Shown: piece by piece, positions 33,562 through 46,585 of the stretch
Layout of the letters: the number at the start of each line of letters is the position of its first letter
How positions within the stretch are numbered: the stretch's first letter is position 1
Translations under genes and position numbers: made by a program
The notes under the pieces: model-generated
Databases searched by the model: none
Seen by the model: only the letters and a program-made list of their open reading frames with translations
Told to the model about the DNA's origin: nothing
DNA from: Brachyhypopomus gauderio
Taxonomy: Eukaryota > Chordata > Actinopteri > Gymnotiformes > Hypopomidae
Direction of reading: 5' to 3'
NCBI RefSeq assembly: GCF_052324685.1
Contig: NC_135211.1
Location: 3,831,868-3,895,867, forward strand
Length of the DNA stretch: 64,000 bases

Positions 33562-34696
33562 ATGGAGCCCAGAGCCTCTCTCTACATTCTAGCCCTGCTG
33601 CTGGGTCTCTACCAGGCTCTCCCTCTCACAGAACCTCAGCATGTGGACATCATTTCACGCATTATCACCATCAACAATGGTCAGACAAGTTGCTGGTTGT
33701 TTTCTTTTTATTTTAACATGCTTTCTCTTAAGATGTATAAACACATTTGATAAATACTAAACATTTTACTACGCCAATGCTAAAACATTTCATTTGAAGT
33801 TCCTGTTATTTGGTTTTTGCAACCCAAATCCCTTTTTTGTCCATGATTGCATGAAGGATCTAGTGAACAGTTGGTGGAGGGAGACATACTTGTGCCAAGT
33901 ACCAGGAATGCTCTGGTCTGCCGGAGTAACAACTGCTTTTGGCAAAAGTCTTCAACTGGAGTAGTGCAGGTCCCTTATGTCGTGAGCAATGATTTCTGTA
34001 AGTAAAACCTCCAGATTCAGGTTCAGGTTTTACATTGATGTTGATGTTATTTCTTAATGTTTTTGCTTGGTTCTTTTTCAGCTTCTTCTGACCTGAATGT
34101 AATTACCAGTGCCATGGCATCCTTCCACAGCAAAACCTGCATTCGCTTTGTTCGCAGAACGTTTGAACCTGATTACATCAGCATTCAGAATCTAAATGGG
34201 TGAGAGCAGGAAACTATTTGAATTATTTTACTTCTGTTATTCCTGTTTTGTACACATTGCCAATTGCTTGATGTCTGTGATCAGGACAGCCTTCTCCCTG
34301 CCTTTCAGGTGCTACTCTTCTATTGGCAGAACAGGTGGTTCTCAGGTGATCTCTCTCAGCAAAGACGGATGTGTGTACCATGGTATCGTTGAGCATGAGT
34401 TGAACCACGCGCTCGGTTTCTACCATGAGCATACCAGGAGCGACCGTGACAAGTATGTCAGGATCAACTGGCAAAACATTGACCCATCAATGCAGTCCAA
34501 TTTTAACAAGGAGAACACCAACAACCTCAACACACCATATGACTACACCTCCGTGATGCACTATGGAAGAACTGCTTTCTCTGTTAACGGCCAGTACACC
34601 ATCACTCCTATTCCTGATGCTTCAGTGGTGATAGGACAGAGAGAGGAACTCTCCACCATTGATGTCAAGAGGATCAAAATTCTGTATAATTGCTAA
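33562..34696 (+). CDS. Hatching enzyme-like astacin, gene E (mosaic, subtype I protein)
   Basis: Exons 33562-33679, 33857-33997, 34082-34199, 34309-34696; 254 residues, all junctions GT-AG. Relative to gene A: H25P, H69Q and K84N. H25P and K84N are the subtype II states, whereas exon 3 (GAACGTTTGAA) and most of exon 4 are subtype I. Silent sites in exon 4 (GAGCGACCG near 34439, CTCCACC near 34650) and the whole 3' UTR return to the subtype II pattern. This alternation points to gene conversion or unequal crossing-over between neighbouring units. Catalytic and disulfide residues are intact. Confidence 0.93.
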
Positions 34697-34825
34697 AATT
34701 GACATCATATGATGTAAAATTTCTAAACAATACTTCCTCTGTTGCTCGACGTAGTGTGTAATAAAAAATGTAACAATGCAATTGTCATGCATCATGTGAC
34801 TGTACAATATGTACTAATGTCATAT

Positions 34826-34831
34826 AATAAA
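34826..34831 (+). terminator. Poly(A) signal of gene E
   Basis: AATAAA followed by AGAC, the form seen in genes C and F rather than AATAC as in A, B and D. Confidence 0.72.
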
Positions 34832-35288
34832 AGACTTCAAAGCAAATTAATCATGTTCAATGGTATGTATTCAGAATGGTCTGAGCAGCAGTGCTGGGGG
34901 GCACAGCATGGCATTATACGTGGATGAATCGCATTTTGCTCTGAGAGCTTTAATTATGAGTATGTGTGCCATATTTTTGTCAAATGTGATTTTCACCCCA
35001 ATCGAAATTTGTCCTCTGCATTTTCCCATCTGTGCACTTAGAACACACACACACAAGGGATTACTAGTAGGCTTTGTTGCACACGTGCCCAGAGTGGTGG
35101 GCAGCCCTAGCCCGCCGCCCAGGGAGCAGTTGGGGTTACGTGCCTTGCTCAAGGGCAACATCTCAGTTTTCTTGAACACACTACGACTTGGGCCTCCAGG
35201 CTCTGTATTTTACTCATAAAAGGCTAAATAAGAGCAGTGTAAATAAGTCTTAATCCTAGATTGAAAAATTGGGCTGGTAACTGAGCCT

Positions 35289-36200
35289 CAAATTGATGCT
35301 GTAAGGTTGTTTGATGAGTAAGAGTCTTCCTAGGACAAAGATTTACAAATAGCTGTAATTGTAATAATTATATGGTCTAATGAAAACCCTCCATGTGGAG
35401 AGTACAGTCGACCACGTGGGTTATGATGTGAAATGAGGACACTGTGAGACCAAACCATGCTTTTTGCATCATTGGGTTCATGCAGTAGAACCTCTGTTTC
35501 ATTGGAATTTAGAAGAAAACAGTGAGTTGCTGTCCATTGTTTATGTCCTTTATTCAGTCATTGTTGTTAATATTACAGGCATAATCAGGATTTGAAGATA
35601 TATACAACTGAGTATCATTGACGTAACAATGTGTCAGGAATGCCACCTGATCTTTCTTAATCAACCTCACCTGCCCCTCATTACCACGCCCCCTTCAGCC
35701 TTACTTAAGCACTTCACCAGCACATCTCAGTTGCGAAGTATTGCCGACTCATGCCGCGTACCAAGCCTTTCTATATCCTGTCTGCTCTCCTGTGTCCTGA
35801 CCCTCGCTTACGTCCCCGACCTTGTCTCCTGCCTAATCCCTCTGTACCTCCTGACTTCTGCTCCCCCGGTATGACCCTGGACCGTCCTGACCACGCCAAG
35901 AAAACGCTGTTACTACTGATCCTAGTACTCGTGATTCACCTGCCTTTGTTTGTACCAGCGTCTCATTTCAATAAAAGCGGTGTTCTTCCGCATTTGGATC
36001 CCTCTCTGCCTGTTCAATACGTTACACAATGGAAACACATATCATGTTTGCAAATAAATGTGCCTGACAGTAGTCTAATGAGAATTACATGGGGCATGGT
36101 ATTGACCCTTGTGGGACACCATATTTAACAACTGGCAGCTCAGAGTATTCATTCCATACAAAGATAAATTGACAATTGTAACAGGGCAGCATGATCACAG
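35289..36200 (-). repeat. Antisense LINE fragment split by a solo LTR, units 5/6
   Basis: Same arrangement as at 10893-11810. The solo LTR at 35632-36026 sits at exactly the same base of the LINE fragment. Confidence 0.7.
35632..36026 (+). mobile_element. Solo LTR (gypsy-like), unit 6
   Basis: Same 395-bp LTR as at 11237-11631 with the same CAATG duplication and only a few substitutions (for example CCTTTG for CCTGTG near 35944). It is the same ancestral insertion, duplicated with the unit. Confidence 0.85.
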
Positions 36201-37160
36201 AGGCAAGTAAGATTACAAATCCAGATAGTCTGCACCCTGAGGTTTTTGTCACTCTTTGGTCTGGTGGTGACGCACGTGTTTGCTGAGAGTAGGACCTGGG
36301 TCCAAGACAATCTATGGTTGCTGCCGTCAGCCTTTGGTACAAATTTCGTCAGAAGTGGGATGGTACTTTGATACCAACGGGACTGTTTCCATGGTTAAGA
36401 ACCCATCCCTACTGTGACAGGATGGTTCAAAACCCATTAAAAAAACCCTATTGAGGTGCATGGATGTGGTCCTGGATGTAAGGTGGAGATGTGGGACAGA
36501 CGGAAAGTGTAAAGTGCAGGGGAATGTTCTGGTAGCATCAGTGGAGATCATCACTCTCTGATGGAGAGGGTGATGTGATGGAGACTGCCACTCCAGAAGG
36601 TTTAATGGGTGCTCTAAGTTCTCATCATGAGAGCTGGCTCTTTGGCCTTCTGCTCAAGGCACCAGTTTGTTGCATGAGATTCATGTGGTCTCTGCCTTTA
36701 TCACAAACTTTTACAAGTGCTTCAAAATCTTATGCATGCAGCCAATGAGGATGGTGGTAAGTTGTTCCTGACACGCAGTCAAGTAAGCACTCACAGACAG
36801 AGAAAGAAAACCGGACTGAGGAATTAAATTTACCTATTTTTATTTCTCTGTCTGTGAGTCCTTACTTGACTGCGTGTCGGGAACACCTTACCACCATCCT
36901 CATTGGCGTTAGACAGAAATCGCCACTACAAAGTCTGAAAACTTTCTAACCCGACGGTAAGAAGGATTGCTCTGAAATATCTTGGATTACTTCACCCTGC
37001 TTCGGATACGTTGGATGTTTTCCTGTGGATGTGCAAAAAAGGATGAAATGGAAGCATAAATTAGGAAGGAAAGCAAGCAAGCAGGGTGTGTGAAAACCGA
37101 TACTCGAAGGACTTTAAAAGTTGAAAGACTGTAGTGATTGTGGACTGCGTTTAAATCACA

Positions 37161-38795
37161 ATGTCGGAATGCGAGATGGTACAAGACCCGGCTGAGTTAG
37201 TAAAGATCAAGATTGCCTCCCGCCGTGGCAAGTTAAGTGTCTGCACGAACCAAATCAATGAAATTCGGACTTTGTTGGTTCAAAACGGAGAAATGGAACA
37301 AGTTGAAGGAAAGGTGACGGCACTGTTGCTAAGTATTCAGTCGTTTAAAACATCACACGGCAAAGTGCAATCATTACTGTTGGAGGATGAAACCGAAAGT
37401 GACACGGACTGGTTCAATGGAAAATTGCGGGACATTGAGGATTTCCTTGAAAAAGCAAACTGCAGTCAACCATACAGCCACAGGACAGCGTTTCTAACGT
37501 TTCCAGGACTTCTAGGTCTTCGAGGGCCTCGTCTGCAGCGAAGATGGCACTGGCCGAGAAGGCTGCTCTGGAGGCATGGAGTAAAGCACTGCCAGCACTT
37601 CAGGTAACGCTATGAATGAGTATTATGATTCCCGTATGGAGGAGTCGAGTAAGCCTGTCCTCTCTCCCCTCGACTTTGCACCTGTGGCGGCTGTTCCTAA
37701 AACACCACTCCAGCGAGCAGTGCGACATCTAAAAAGCAGCTCCAGGGGTATCGCGCCATCCACCACAAACCAGCAGCAACGATGTGGCGGAATCAACACC
37801 ACTCCAGCCACCGACACAGAGCTGAACAGGCAGAGAGACCTTACAGAAATAATGGTGAGACAGCTAAATCTTTCCATTTTACTAAAAAGAGAAGTGCCTA
37901 CTTTTAGTGGTAATCCCTTGTCATTCCAGCCGTTTATGCTTGCCTTTGAGCATTCTATTGAAAAAAATACTGTTGATTATTAAGACAGATTGTACTTTTT
38001 AGAGCAGTTCACTGATGGCCCAGCAAAGAATATCGTCAAAAGGTGCATGCATATGGATGCCCTCCAAGGTTATGCCAAGGCAAAAGAGCTCTTGATACTC
38101 ATTTTGGAAATGAAACGAAAATTGCAAATGCATACTTAGACAAGGCTTTTAATTGGGCAACACTGAAAGTTGATGATGGAAAGGCTCTCCTTGAATATGT
38201 ACTATATTTAAGAGAATGTGTTACTGCCATGCAAAATCTGGACCATTTGGATGAACTGAATGTAACATCTAATCTTAAACTGCTCATCTCCAAATTACCC
38301 TACAAACTCTGTGAACGCTGGCGAACCACAGTGTATGAAAAATCCCAACAAAACAACACACGGATTAAGTTCGTTCATCTTGTGGAGTTCATAGAATGCC
38401 AGTCTACCATCTTACTCCATCCAGTGTTTGGTGACATCAGAGATAACCCAATCAGCAAGCCCATCTCTAGAGCCAAGCCTAGTGCAAAGTCTCAAAAGAG
38501 TGGAAGCAGCTTCATGACCTCTGTCACCTTGTCTAACCCTCAGTTAACAGCACAAACAGCTAAGACGCAGCAAACCAACAAGCACGTTCCAGCGTCAATG
38601 ACATGCAGTTGCTGTTCAGATAGGCACGACATCACTGACTGTGAAAATTTCAAATCACAGGCACATGAAGAGAAAGTAGAATATCTGAAGAGAAATGGCT
38701 ACTGTTTTGGGTGTCTAAAAAAGGACATCTTAGCAGGAACTGCCTCAATAGGGCCATTTGTGAGCTGTGCAAGCATAAACATCATACCTTACTGA
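37161..38795 (+). pseudogene. BEL/Pao gag, copy 2 (broken)
   Basis: The N-terminal frame ends at 37607 after two deletions. It resumes from 37612 and stops at TAA 37981-37983, where copy 1 has AAA. The C-terminal gag part is open from 38043. The A AAA AAG switch site is at 38717-38723. Confidence 0.8.
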
Positions 38796-40153
38796 ACATT
38801 ACCTGTGAGTATACTGTCAAAACTCAGGCGCCTGTTAATAGCGCACTCATCTCAGCTAGTCATGTTACAGGGGCCAGTCACTGTGCATTGGCCATTGTGC
38901 CAGTCATCATTGAGTCACCCAAAAGCTCCAGATCCATAATGACCTACGCATTCCTTGACCCGGGCAGCTCAGCAACTTTCTGCTCTGACAAGCTCATGCA
39001 CCAGCTTAACGTCAGCGGACGCAGGACTGAGGTGGCCCTGAAAACGATGGGACAGGAGCAAATGGTAAGATGCTATGAGCTCAAAGGTCTTAAAGTTGGC
39101 AACATTGATGGCAGTGTGTTCCTTCAGTTACCCATTGTATACACACAAGCCAAAATCCCAGTGTCAAAGGACCATTTGGTTACAGCAAACGACATCAAAA
39201 GATGGCCGTACCTCAGTGGCATAACCCTGGACAGCATTGATGCTGATATAGAGCTACTGATCGGCATGGACGTACCGAAGGCGATGGAACCATGGGATGT
39301 TTTAAATAGCCAAAATGATGGACCATATGCAGTCAGGACATTACTTGGATGGGTGGTCAATGGTCCACTCAATTCCTGCGCCTCTATGGAAAGAGGTGAC
39401 AAGGGACCCGCAACAGTTAACCGAATCACATTGGAGAACATAAGAGAGACGCTTATTAGACAATACAAACATGATTTCCCTGAAAAGGAATGTGAAGAGG
39501 AAACCGAGATGTCCGTTGAGGATAAAAAATTCATGGATGTGACGACAAGGTCAGTCGTGCTTAGAAATGGTCGCTATCATTTATCTTTACCTTTTCGCAA
39601 TGAAGCTGTACATATGCCAGACAACCAGCAGATGGCAGTACAACGTACAGTGGGTCTAGCTAGAAAATTTAAGAAAGATTCTGCTTTCGCTAGTGAGTAC
39701 ACCACATTTATGGAAGATGTGCTCAGCAAGGGCTATGCAGAAAAGGTGCCTACATGCCAGCTGCAAAGGAATGATGGAATGGTCTGGTATATACCTCATC
39801 ACGCAGTCTACCACAAGCAGAATGGCAAGTTGAGAGTTGTATTCGACTGCTCTGCATCTTATAAGGGCAAATCACTGAACACAGAACTTCTCCAGGGTGC
39901 GGACCTGGCGAATCCACTGCTGGGTGTTCTTCTGAGATTTAGAGAAGAAAGGATTGCTGTAATGGCCGACATCGAGGCAATGTACTGTCAAGTACGTGTT
40001 CATGAACATCACTGTGACTTCCTCCGATTCCTCTGGTGGCCACAGGGGGATACAAGCAAGCCATTGGAAGCGTACAGGATGAAGGTTCATCTTTTCGGTG
40101 CTGTGTCATCTCCAAGCATCGCCAATTATGCCCTGAAAAAAAACAGCAGTTGA
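38711..40153 (+). pseudogene. BEL/Pao protease and N-terminal RT, copy 2
   Basis: 480 codons, very close to copy 1. The block reads VVFDCSAS with the usual catalytic Asp that copy 1 has lost. It ends at the same A-run frameshift. Confidence 0.82.
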
Positions 40154-40229
40154 CAACTCAGAGCAGTTTAGTGCAACAACTCTTGACACCATCAAACATA
40201 GTTTTTATGTAGATGACTGCCTTCGATCT

Positions 40230-42191
40230 GTGGCATCTGTGATGGAGGCTATCCAGCTTACGCACAACCTTAGGGAAGCATGCGCCCAAGGAGGATTTAC
40301 CCTAAACAAGTGGGTAAGTAACAGCTGTGAGGTCCTTGCTACAACTGTGCTTAAATACATTCACAACGAAACCAAAAGGTTCCGCACCTATGTTGCTAAC
40401 CGCATTGCAATAATCCACAGCCTCTCGCAAGCACACCAGTGGAGGTATGTCTGCTCGAAGGACAATCCGGCAGATGATGCCTCACGTGGACTCTATATTG
40501 AACCACTCTTGGCATCCAACAGATGGCTCCACGGTCCTCCCTTGCTTAAAAGAGGGGAATCAGATTGGCCTGATATGCCAGAAGATCTGAGCTACATACC
40601 CAGCTGTGCTGTAGAGGTAAAACATGCCATTACTGTGAATTGTGTGAAGATGGAGATTAATGCAACTTCATCCCTGATTCAGTACTTCTCCTCTTGGAGG
40701 AAACTACTTAGAGCTGTTGCCTGGTTGCTGAAGCTCAAACGCATCCTTCTGCATCGAAGTCGAAAGGACAGAGACAAAGTGACATCCACATGCCAAGGTG
40801 AGCAAGAGCAAAAATGCTTAACTGTGGATGATTTGGATGAAGCAGAAAAGGCAATAATTTGTTATGAACAGCACTGCCACCTGGATGCAGAATTGAAATT
40901 GATGAAAATGAACAAACCAGTGAAATCTGATAGCCTTGTATTCAGACTGGATCCATTCATTGACAATGGCATCATGAGGGTTGGAGGACGGATAGGTAAA
41001 GCACCGATATCTGTAAACACAAAGAATCCAATCATACTCCCCAAGTCATCACATATATCCAAGTTGATCCTTAGGGATATTCATCAGCAAAATGGACATT
41101 CAGGAAGAAATCACATGCTATCAAAACTTAGACAAAAATTCTGGCTCCCTTCGGCTAACTCTTGTGCTAGACACATTGTTAGATCTTGTGTGTTTTGCAG
41201 ACGGATGCAGGCCAGACCTGGAATGCAGAAAATGGTGGAATTGCCACAGGATCGGATTACTCCCAACTTGCCACCATTTTCCCATGTTGGTATTGACTTC
41301 TTTGGTCCGGTGGAGGCCAAGAGTGGTCGCTCACGGGTAAAGCGCTGGGGAGTATTCTTCACCTGTCTGGTAAGCCGGGCAATCCATCTAGAAGTAGCAT
41401 GGAGTCTGGATACCAGTGCTTGCATGAATGCAGTCCGGCGGTTCCTGTGTCGGAGAGGTCAGGTGCTTACCATCAGAACAGACTGTGGCATCAACTTCAC
41501 CTCTGCACAGAAGGAACTGGAAATGGCACGGAATCAGCTGGATAAAGAAAAGATTCAGGAATTCCTGCTAAAAAACCATGTCAAGTGGCTGTTCAATCCA
41601 CCATATGCAGCTCATTTCGGAGGAGCATGGGAAAGACTTATCCGCCTGGTTAAGAAGACACTTCTCTCGATTGTACGATAACAAACACTGGACGACGAAA
41701 TGCTGCAAACAGCCTTTTGTGAGACTGAATGCATTCTCAATGACCGACCGCTTACTACAACCTCTAGTGACCCAAATGATCTCACACCCTTGACACCAAA
41801 CCACCTACTGCAGTTGAAGAGTGAACCGTTGCCACCTCCTGGTCTCTTTAGTAAAAATGATGTGTACAGCAGGAAATGGTGGAAATATGTCCAATACCTG
41901 GCAGATCAGTTCTGGTAAAGGTGGACTATGGAATACCTTCCACTACTGCAAGAACGACAGAAGTGGCTCCACACTGAAATGAATTTCAAAATCAATGACA
42001 TTGTGGTGCTGGTAGACCCAGCAGCACCTAGGAATTCTTGGCCCCTGGGTAGGGTGGTTAAGACCCTGCCTGGCGCCAAAGGTCTTGTGCGAAGCGTATT
42101 GGTGCAAACAAAGACCAACGTGCTGCAGAGACCCATCAGTAAGCTTTGCTTTCTTCTCGAAGGTGATGAAGCACCTTCAGAGAGGCTCTGA
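40230..42191 (+). pseudogene. BEL/Pao RT tail, integrase and C-terminus, copy 2
   Basis: YVDD is just upstream (about 40207-40218). The connection and most of the RNase H are deleted at about 40343 within the short repeat ACAA. The integrase zinc finger and core follow. TAA codons at 41679-41681 and 41916-41918 match those in copy 1. Confidence 0.82.
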
Positions 42192-43305
42192 TTGCACACT
42201 TGCAGTACTGACAAATCTAAATATTCCTGTGCGTGCTCTCACACCAGCCCATACACTTACACCTACGGACTTTCACAGGTGGCGCTACATGTACATTGGA
42301 CTTGGACTTGATCAGTTACCTTTTTTAACTTTACTGAAATAAAAAACAAAAAAGGGGGGGGACCCGAATGGAAACAAAATGTAAGACTAGCATTTCATTT
42401 GGTGTTTCTTGGTTTTTTATGGTTACCTTTGTGTATGGGCTAATGTATTGTGTATTAGGTTTTGGAACACCTGTATTGTATAGCCTTTATTGAGTACGTA
42501 TGGCTCCCTTTCATTATGGTTTAGAATTGTCCTGCAGTAACAGTGACAATTAGGGGCCAGTGTGTTGGAGCCATATTTGTGAATTGTACATCATGTTGAT
42601 GGTAACTTATAATACACATAAATTAGTGGTATACTTACCTGACATGTTTGCATTTTTATACATATCTGTCTGTCTATGCCTATCCTATTTTTATTTCTCT
42701 GTCTGTGAGTGCTTACTTGACTGCGTGTCGGGAACAACTTACCACCATCCTCATTGGCGTTAGACAGAAATCGCCACTACATATGCATTTTATACTTTTG
42801 GATTTAATTTCATATTTTGCAAATATGGATGTTTGTAGCATCCTTGGACAAGCCAGGGAAATGCCTACTTTTTATTTTGAACCATTACTTATCAACAAAT
42901 CATTCTAAGAAAAAATGGACAGAAATTGATTTTGCTTTTTGAAACAGATTATAACTAGTGGTGGGACTTTAACGCGTTAATTTCGATTAATTAATTACAG
43001 GAAAGTTAACGCACTAAAAAAATTTACGCATTTTAACGCATTTAACGCACGAGACACTTTTGCACCATGGAATGTTTCTCAGTACGCGAGTTCCGGGCAT
43101 ACAGATTATGGACACACAATAAGATCATGATGGAGATGACTGAAGAGGCTACGCCTGTGGATGGGAAATTAAAAAATATGAAACTTCCAGATGGAAGTAC
43201 AAACAAAAATAGTGTTATTTACACTTTATGTAGGAAGGAGTTCGCTTATCACAGGAGCACTTCCACCCTTCATTACCACCTCAGCGCAAAACATGTTGCG
43301 GCTAA

Positions 43306-43616
43306 AGCTGGGCATACACTGTGCGATATTTTAAATCGTGTACTCAGCTCCAGCTCAAACTGTACGACTAAGTCGCAGGGAGAGTCGGCTCGTGGAGCTG
43401 CTTCAACAGTGCGATACTCTCACGAGGAGCGATTTGAATTTCAAACATGTTTGATGTTCTTGCGACGCTGCGATTTCTGATCGGGAGTTGGTCGTGAGGT
43501 GTGAATCGCTCCTCGTTTACCTGTGTGAACTATACGATGCACGACACGCGATTGAGCCGAAACGAGTGAAAAATTGGCTGAAAATGGGCCAAAAATCGCA
43601 CAGTGTACGCCCAGCT
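43306..43616. mobile_element. MITE nested in the hAT relic, unit 6
   Basis: Counterpart of 19739-20049 with the same AGCTGGGC inverted ends and TAA flanks. Confidence 0.7.
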
Positions 43617-43938
43617 TAACGCGCAGGTCAGTAATGATAACTTAGCTGCTAAATGTATTCCTAGTACGATAGGGTGACCAAACGTCCGTAATTCACATCC
43701 TGTCTCGGGCGTCCCGGGTTTTTTTTCTTAAGTGAGGAAATGTCCTGGTTTTTAAAATACCTTCATTGGACCATTAAGTCTGGATTAAACTTTCGCGAGT
43801 GGCCGTAGCGCGCGACTCCGCACGCGTTTATACATGACGCACATTATTTGTGTTGTCCGCTCCCTGTGGTCGAAGATAAATGCTTACAAGAAGCGCTGCG
43901 AATTGCGTCAACTGATGCAAGTTACGAACTACCGTCCA

Positions 43939-44046
43939 GGGGTGAGTTTCCCGAAACGTTCTTAGCGCCAAGTACTTCTTAACCTCGTACGTAAGAACGA
44001 GGTTACGAAGTACTTAGCGCTAAGAACGTTTTGGGAAACTCACCCC
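43939..44046. mobile_element. Small palindromic MITE nested in the hAT relic, unit 6
   Basis: Counterpart of the 108-bp palindrome at 20374-20481. Confidence 0.68.
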
Positions 44047-45055
44047 AGAAAGACAATGTCGAAGAAAATCCAGCAGCTGTATGATGAGGAAAGAATTAAA
44101 ACAGGTTATTGTGAAGAGTGCCACAAATGTGGCTGTGACTGGGGATCACTGGACCTCTGTTAGCAACAAGAATGATCTTGGTGTGACAGCTCATATTATA
44201 GATGATGAATCTATAGATGATGAAGATCCAGTCATTTGCTTTGAGCATGCAGAAGACCACTTATAGGCACTATGAAGATGCCTGTGGCAGAGGCCTGGGA
44301 AATTAAAGAAAAATATACCATCTAAAATGGTATTAAAAAACATCTTCTGATTTATTCAATTCTTCCAATATCCTGAGCAAAACATTTTTGGTCAGAATTT
44401 CCAATGTTCTGAACTGTTTTCTGCACACTACACATATATTGGTCTGTGTAGTAGACTGGTGGAAAAATAAACAAGATGTTGAAGTTTATGATTATGTTCA
44501 TTGATTCATTCATCATTCAAACATAAATTAATATTTCTCATGTTAAATACTGAAATGCGATTAAAATGCAATTAATTTTGATTAATTAATTACAAAGCTT
44601 CTAATTAATTCGATTAATTTTTTTAATCGCGTCCCACCCCTAATTAACATTATATATGTACCTGAAGTGAAGACAAAAAATGTCAGCAAATTTTTAAGTT
44701 GCAATAGTTTTTCTTAAAATCTCCAACATGAAAAGCTTGACTGCTTCTATGACACAATTCTTGAACTATCCTTTCCAACAGATCCTACAATAGTGATTAA
44801 ACTGAAATGACAACAAAAACAGTCCAATGCACAGTGATAAACAAACTCTACAGATCATCCATTAGTGGAGATTAGCCAAACAAACTCAGCCGCAGACTGC
44901 AATTCATTGAGATATTTTACTAATGGGGAAGTTCCAAGTGTCCTCCCTTTGGTGATATACTTTAGACAGTGGACACTAATGCCTAACATTAGTCCCAAAC
45001 TGTCACACCTGTGTTTGTTTGTTCATGGGATTGTGGTCATATAAGTGTCCATGTG

Positions 45056-45063
45056 TATAAAAG
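45056..45063 (+). promoter_or_regulatory. TATA box of gene F
   Basis: TATAAAAG, 70 bp before the start codon, with the same 12-bp leader deletion as gene C. Confidence 0.82.
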
Positions 45064-45125
45064 GCCAGGATGGACAGTATTCAGAGTGTAGAAGCATCCA
45101 GATCATCTCCTCACACTGAAGCAAC

Positions 45126-46188
45126 ATGGAGCCCAGAGCCTCTCTCTACATTCTAGCCCTGCTGCTGGGTCTCTACCAGGCTGTCCCTCTCACAGAACCT
45201 CAGCATGTGGACATCATTTCACGCATTATCACCATCAACAATGGTCAGACAAGTTGCTGGTTGTTATCTTTTTATATTAACATTTTGTTTGAAGTTCCTG
45301 TTTGGTTTTTGCAACCCAAATTTCTTTTTGTTCCATGATTGTATGAAGGATCTAGTGAAGAGTTGGTGGAGGGAGACATACATTTGCCAAGAACCAGGAA
45401 TGCTCTGGTCTGCCCGAGTAACAAATGCTTTTGGCAGAAGTCTTCAACTGGAGTAGTGCAGGTCCCTTATGTCGTGAGCAATGATTTCTGTAAGTAAAAC
45501 CTCCAGATTCAGGTTCAGGTTTTACATTGATGTTGATGTTATTTCTTAATGTTTTTGCTTGGTTCTTTTTCAGCTTCTTCTGACCTGAATGTAATTACCA
45601 GTGCCATGGCATCCTTCCACAGCAAAACCTGCATTCGCTTTGTTCGCAGAACGGTTGAACCTGATTACATCAGCATTCAGAACCTAAATGGGTGAGAGCA
45701 GGGAACTATTTGAATTATTTTACTTCTGTTATTCCTATTTTGTACACATTGCCAATTGCTTGATGTCTGTGACCACGACAGTCTTCTCTCTGTCTTTCAG
45801 GTGCTACTCTGCTATTGGCAAAACAGGTGGTTCTCAGGTAATCTCTCTCAGCACAAGCGGATGTGTGTACCATGGTATCGTTGAGCATGAGTTGAACCAT
45901 GCGCTCGGTTTCTACCATGAGCATACCAGGAGCGACCGTGACAAGTATGTCAGGATCAACTGGGAAAACATTGACCCATCAATGCAGTACAATTTTAACA
46001 AGGCGAACACCAACAACCTCAACACACCATATGACTACACCTCCGTGATGCACTATGGAAGAACTGCTTTCTCTGTTAACGGCCAGTACACCATCACTCC
46101 TATTCCTGATGCTTCAGTGGTGATAGGGCAGAGAGAGGAACTCTCCACCATTGATGTCAAGAGGATCAAAATTCTGTATAATTGCTAA
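45126..46188 (+). CDS. Hatching enzyme-like astacin, gene F (subtype II)
   Basis: Exons 45126-45243, 45349-45489, 45574-45691, 45801-46188; 254 residues, all junctions GT-AG. By reading, the protein is identical to that of gene C; only silent differences are seen (CAG for CAA at codon 26, CTCCACC in exon 4). It is the last complete gene of the array. Its exon 4 silent changes and the TGACATCATATG following the stop are shared with gene E, suggesting recent sequence exchange between the adjacent E and F units. Confidence 0.93.
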
Positions 46189-46317
46189 AATTGACATCAT
46201 ATGATGTAAAATTTCTAAACAATACTTCCTCTGTTGCTCGATCTAGTGTGTAATCAAAAACGTAACAATGCAATTGTCATGCATCATGTGACTGTACAAT
46301 ATGTACTAATGTCATAT

Positions 46318-46323
46318 AATAAA
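46318..46323 (+). terminator. Poly(A) signal of gene F
   Basis: AATAAA, 130 bp after the stop codon. Confidence 0.72.
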
Positions 46324-46534
46324 AGACTTCAAAGCAAATTAATCATGTTCAATGGTATGTATTCAGAATGGTCTGAGCAGCAGTGCTGGGGGGCACAGCA
46401 TGGCATTATACGTAGATGAATCGCAGATTGCTCTGAGAGCTTTAATTATGAATATGTGTGTCATATTTTTGTCAATTGTGATTTTCACGTCAATCGAAAT
46501 TTGTCCTCCCCATTTAACCATCTGTGCACTTAGA

Positions 46535-46557
46535 ACACACACACACACACACACACA
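46535..46557. repeat. CA microsatellite
   Basis: About 11 AC repeats, longer than the corresponding run in the other units. Confidence 0.85.
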
Positions 46558-46585
46558 AAGTATTACTAGGGGGCTTTGTTGAACA

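Larger units (their letters stand above)
26743..35377 (+). repeat. Tandem unit 5 (split by a gypsy element)
   Basis: Basic unit of about 3.44 kb carrying gene E, interrupted near its start by the 5,190-bp gypsy element at 26909-32098. Its first part resembles units 1, 2 and 4. Its 3' UTR and downstream flank resemble unit 3 (for example TTTTCCCATCTGTGCACTT near 35022), so the unit is a recombinant of the two types. Confidence 0.9.
36738..42781 (+). mobile_element. Decayed BEL/Pao retrotransposon, copy 2
   Basis: Same insertion as copy 1 (TATGCAT on both sides, same truncated 5' end with inverted repeat, remnant LTR at 36833-36930) but only 6.0 kb. It has lost a short piece after the first gag segment, about 195 bp of the coiled coil, and about 640 bp between RT and RNase H. 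The frame breaks it shares with copy 1 predate the duplication. Confidence 0.87.
42956..44642 (+). mobile_element. Non-autonomous hAT relic, unit 6
   Basis: Duplicate of 19389-21077. The left duplication ATTATAAC (42948-42955) is intact, while the right one has shrunk to ATTAAC. It contains the same BED-finger remnant (43067-43305), transposase piece (44081-44266) and nested MITEs. Confidence 0.86.
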
